64,000 nucleotides of DNA from CAVPUA01 sp963828015 (GTDB lineage Bacteria; Actinomycetota; Actinomycetes; Mycobacteriales; Jatrophihabitantaceae). The notes beneath the pieces were generated by a model. The model searched no databases, was not told where the DNA came from, and was given only the letters and a program-made list of their open reading frames with translations. The position numbers and the translations under genes are program-made. The stretch's first letter is position 1. Each line of letters begins with the position of its first letter. This document shows, piece by piece, positions 62,071 through 64,000 of the stretch. The DNA lies in the NCBI GenBank assembly GCA_963828015.1, contig CAWHCD010000008.1, positions 1 to 64,000 on the forward strand. Reading direction: 5' to 3'.

Positions 62071-63222
62071 GTGAGCAGCGGCGGGGCCCGGACGGTACTC
62101 ATCGCCAATCCCGGGGCCGAGCTGTACGGCTCGGACCGCATGGTGCTCGAGACGGTCACGGCGCTGGTCGAGGACGGACGGCGGGTGATCGTCGCCCTGC
62201 CCGGCGATGGCCCGCTGCGGGCCGAGTTGACCGCCCGCGGCGCCGAGGTCCAGTTCTGCCCGATGCCTGTCGTGCGCAAGAGCGCCCTGCGCCCGCTCGG
62301 CGCATTGCGCCTACTGGGCGACGTACTGCGCAGCTTCGCTCCGTCACTGCGCCTGATCCGACGGTGCCGTCCCGACGTCGTGCTCGTCAACACGACGATC
62401 GCCCCGCTTTGGTTCCTGCTCGCCGCCGGGCTGCGAGTGCCGCGGGTTGCGCACGTGCACGAAGGCGAGTCGGGTGCCTCGCCGCTCGTGCTCAAGGGTT
62501 TGTACGCCCCCTTGGTGCTGGCGCAGCGGCTCGTCATCAACAGCGAGTTCAGTCGCGGCGTGCTGGTCGCCGCGTTGCCCCGACTCGCAGCGCGAAGCGT
62601 CGTCATCTACAACGCGGTGCCCGCGCCGAGTCAGGTCACGTCAGCGCGCCGGCAGCTGGAAGCGCCGACCCGATTGGTCTTCGTCGGCCGACTTTCGCCC
62701 CGCAAGGGACCCGATATCGCCTTGGCGGCGGTGCAGTTGCTGCGGGAGCGGGGCGTTTCGGTCCACCTCGAACTGGTCGGTTCGGTCTTTCCCGGCTATG
62801 AGTGGTTCGAGGCCCAGCTGCGCGACTTCGTGGCCGACCAGGCGCTGACCGAGGCGGTGAGCTTCGCGGGCTTCCAAGGTGACGTCGGCGCCTTCACCGC
62901 CGCCGCCGACATCGTGCTGGTGCCTTCGACGCTCGACGAGCCGTTCGGCAACACCGCCGTGGAAGCCGTATTGGCGACCCGGCCCTCGATCGTCAGTGCG
63001 GTCGGCGGTCTGCCCGAGGCGGTGCGTGGATTCCAATCCGTGCGACTGGTGGCCGCGGGAGATCCAGCGCTGCTGGCCGATGCCGTTGTCGACGTCATTG
63101 GTGATTGGCCCCGGTTGCGGGCCGCAGCGCTCGAGGATGCGACCACGCGGGCGCAGCGGTACTCCAGCGCGACCTACGGTGCGGCGGTACGTGCGGTGCT
63201 TGACGCCGCGGTGATCAACTAA
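62071..63222 (+). CDS. GT4-family glycosyltransferase
   Basis: The 383-residue GT-B protein has the acceptor-side opening VLIANPGAELYGSDRMVLE, the linker VFVGRLSPRKGPDIALAAVQ and the nucleotide-sugar end VPSTLDEPFGNTAVEAVL with the EX7E-type acidic residue. GTG at 62071 is 5 nt after the previous stop. The donor and acceptor cannot be named. It ends convergently with the phosphatidyltransferase gene. Confidence 0.92.
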   Translation: MSSGGARTVLIANPGAELYGSDRMVLETVTALVEDGRRVIVALPGDGPLRAELTARGAEVQFCPMPVVRKSALRPLGALRLLGDVLRSFAPSLRLIRRCRPDVVLVNTTIAPLWFLLAAGLRVPRVAHVHEGESGASPLVLKGLYAPLVLAQRLVINSEFSRGVLVAALPRLAARSVVIYNAVPAPSQVTSARRQLEAPTRLVFVGRLSPRKGPDIALAAVQLLRERGVSVHLELVGSVFPGYEWFEAQLRDFVADQALTEAVSFAGFQGDVGAFTAAADIVLVPSTLDEPFGNTAVEAVLATRPSIVSAVGGLPEAVRGFQSVRLVAAGDPALLADAVVDVIGDWPRLRAAALEDATTRAQRYSSATYGAAVRAVLDAAVIN

Positions 63223-63249
63223 CGCGCCACGAGCGATGCGCAGAAAGTC

Positions 63250-64000
63250 CTACAGCGCGTCCAGTTCGCGGAACCAGCGATAGCTTCCAGCAATCAGATA
63301 GACCACGTTGATGGCGAAGAGCGCCGTGTACACGACTTCGAACAGCCCGAACGCGGGAAACAGCACGATGGTGAGGCAGAGAACGCCCCAATCATTGGGC
63401 AGCGTGATGAGCGAACGCAGCACCGGGGCAGCCTCGTCCGGATTCAATCGCGATGTCGTGACCGTGCTGGCACCGGCCCGAGCCCGTTCGACGCGACGCA
63501 ACATGTCGGTGAGCACGATGGCGAAGAAGAAGACCGAGGAGACGATTCCGAAGCCGAGCGGGACGAGTAGCAAGCCCGGGTGCGACAGGTGGAAGAAGCG
63601 CCACCAGGCGATCGCGATCGCGGCATGGAACGAGGCGATCTTCAATGCGTCCAGGACGTGATCGAGCCATTCGCCGACTGTTGAACCGCTGCCCTTGAGG
63701 CGGGCGAGCTGGCCGTCGGCGGAATCCAGGGCGTAGCCGAGCAGTAGGCCGGCGGCGATGACCACGTCGACGGGCCAACTGGGCGCGACCAGGGTGAGCG
63801 CGATGATCGCGCCCATCGAACAGGCCGCGCTGATCAGACTGACCTGATTCGGCGACAGTCCGAACTTGAACGCGAACGCGGCCAGGTGCCTTCCGAGCGG
63901 GCGGTTGACCCACCGCGAATATCCGGCCGCACCGCGGTTGCTCTTCTGGGCGCGGCCCAGATAGGCCACGGCCTCGCGGTGTGTTGCCGAGCTCGACAGG
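63250..64000 (-). CDS. CDP-alcohol phosphatidyltransferase, N-terminus probably outside the window
   Basis: The membrane enzyme joins a CDP-activated alcohol or diacylglycerol with a second alcohol. The family signature DxxDGxxARx8GxxxDxxxD is complete, starting at DSADGQLAR and ending at WLDHVLD. About six hydrophobic helices are present. A GTG at 63969 could start a 239-residue protein. However, the frame stays open to the edge and homologues usually carry 20-30 more residues before the QKS...RWVNRPLGR block, so the true start is probably outside. In this glycan cluster it may make a phospholipid anchor or a phosphoalcohol decoration. Confidence 0.88.
   Translation of the reverse strand, partial: LSSSATHREAVAYLGRAQKSNRGAAGYSRWVNRPLGRHLAAFAFKFGLSPNQVSLISAACSMGAIIALTLVAPSWPVDVVIAAGLLLGYALDSADGQLARLKGSGSTVGEWLDHVLDALKIASFHAAIAIAWWRFFHLSHPGLLLVPLGFGIVSSVFFFAIVLTDMLRRVERARAGASTVTTSRLNPDEAAPVLRSLITLPNDWGVLCLTIVLFPAFGLFEVVYTALFAINVVYLIAGSYRWFRELDAL

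Overview
The window is high-GC DNA from an actinobacterium (Actinomycetota). The evidence is the frequent GTG starts, short or absent leaders, the paired gephyrin-like protein Glp and its receptor GlpR, an RpfB-type resuscitation factor, an Ada-AlkA fusion, and a core gene order that, from memory, follows the Mycobacterium tuberculosis block mscL - fmdB-like - 5-FCL - galU - moeA1 - rimJ - Rv0996 ... pmt - rsmI - metS - tatD - rpfB - ksgA - ispE - pth/rplY - prs - glmU - TetR. I cannot name a genus from sequence alone.

Layout. 1-1.2 kb: an IS30-family element cut by the left edge, beside a tRNA-Arg(CCU). 1.4-10.5 kb: core block with a DUF72 protein, molybdopterin genes (moaC-mogA-moaE, moaD), mscL, a CpaB-like SAF protein, a zinc-ribbon protein, 5-formyl-THF cyclo-ligase, galU, glp, a frameshifted rimJ and glpR, ending at tRNA-Ala(CGC). 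10.6-36.4 kb: accessory region. It holds an orphan branched-chain-type binding protein, a frameshifted sulfotransferase, a beta-propeller hydrolase divergent from a LacI regulator with two candidate operators, a catabolic run (CoA-transferase, CitE-type lyase, FMN monooxygenase, Baeyer-Villiger monooxygenase, NTF2-fold protein, hydroxyacyl-CoA dehydrogenase, epoxide hydrolase, FMN 2-hydroxyacid oxidase, HIT and VOC proteins), a divergent 2-hydroxyacid/2-oxoacid cluster (glcD plus AceE-like transketolase; DRE-TIM synthase plus sugar-type MFS), trmL, a second MFS, a 73-bp tandem repeat array and a diguanylate cyclase. 36.5-59.1 kb: core block with pmt/rsmI, metG, tatD, two tandem rpfB-like genes, rsmA, prs, glmU, tRNA-Gln, a desaturase and TetR, an ABC-F protein, ispE, rplY, pth, DNA alkylation repair and ppc. 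59.3-64 kb: the start of a glycan cluster (polyprenyl-phosphate sugar transferase with a frameshift, two GT4 glycosyltransferases, CDP-alcohol phosphatidyltransferase).

How the parts work together. The left core supplies the molybdenum cofactor, UDP-glucose and a division module. The accessory region looks like a route for an oxygenated or cyclic carbon source: ring or side-chain oxygenation, epoxide opening, beta-oxidation, CoA transfer and retro-Claisen cleavage, then oxidation of 2-hydroxyacids. The right core supplies translation, cell-wall precursors and wall remodelling.

Most notable signals: (1) a 73-bp array whose every copy carries, on the minus strand, a Shine-Dalgarno and a 7-codon ORF; (2) a compact two-way promoter with overlapping -10 boxes driving two apparently leaderless genes; (3) two tandem RpfB-like proteins that share their N-terminal scaffold but differ in the catalytic domain; (4) five +1 frameshifts in three genes, which question either the genes or the assembly; (5) the catabolic cluster itself.
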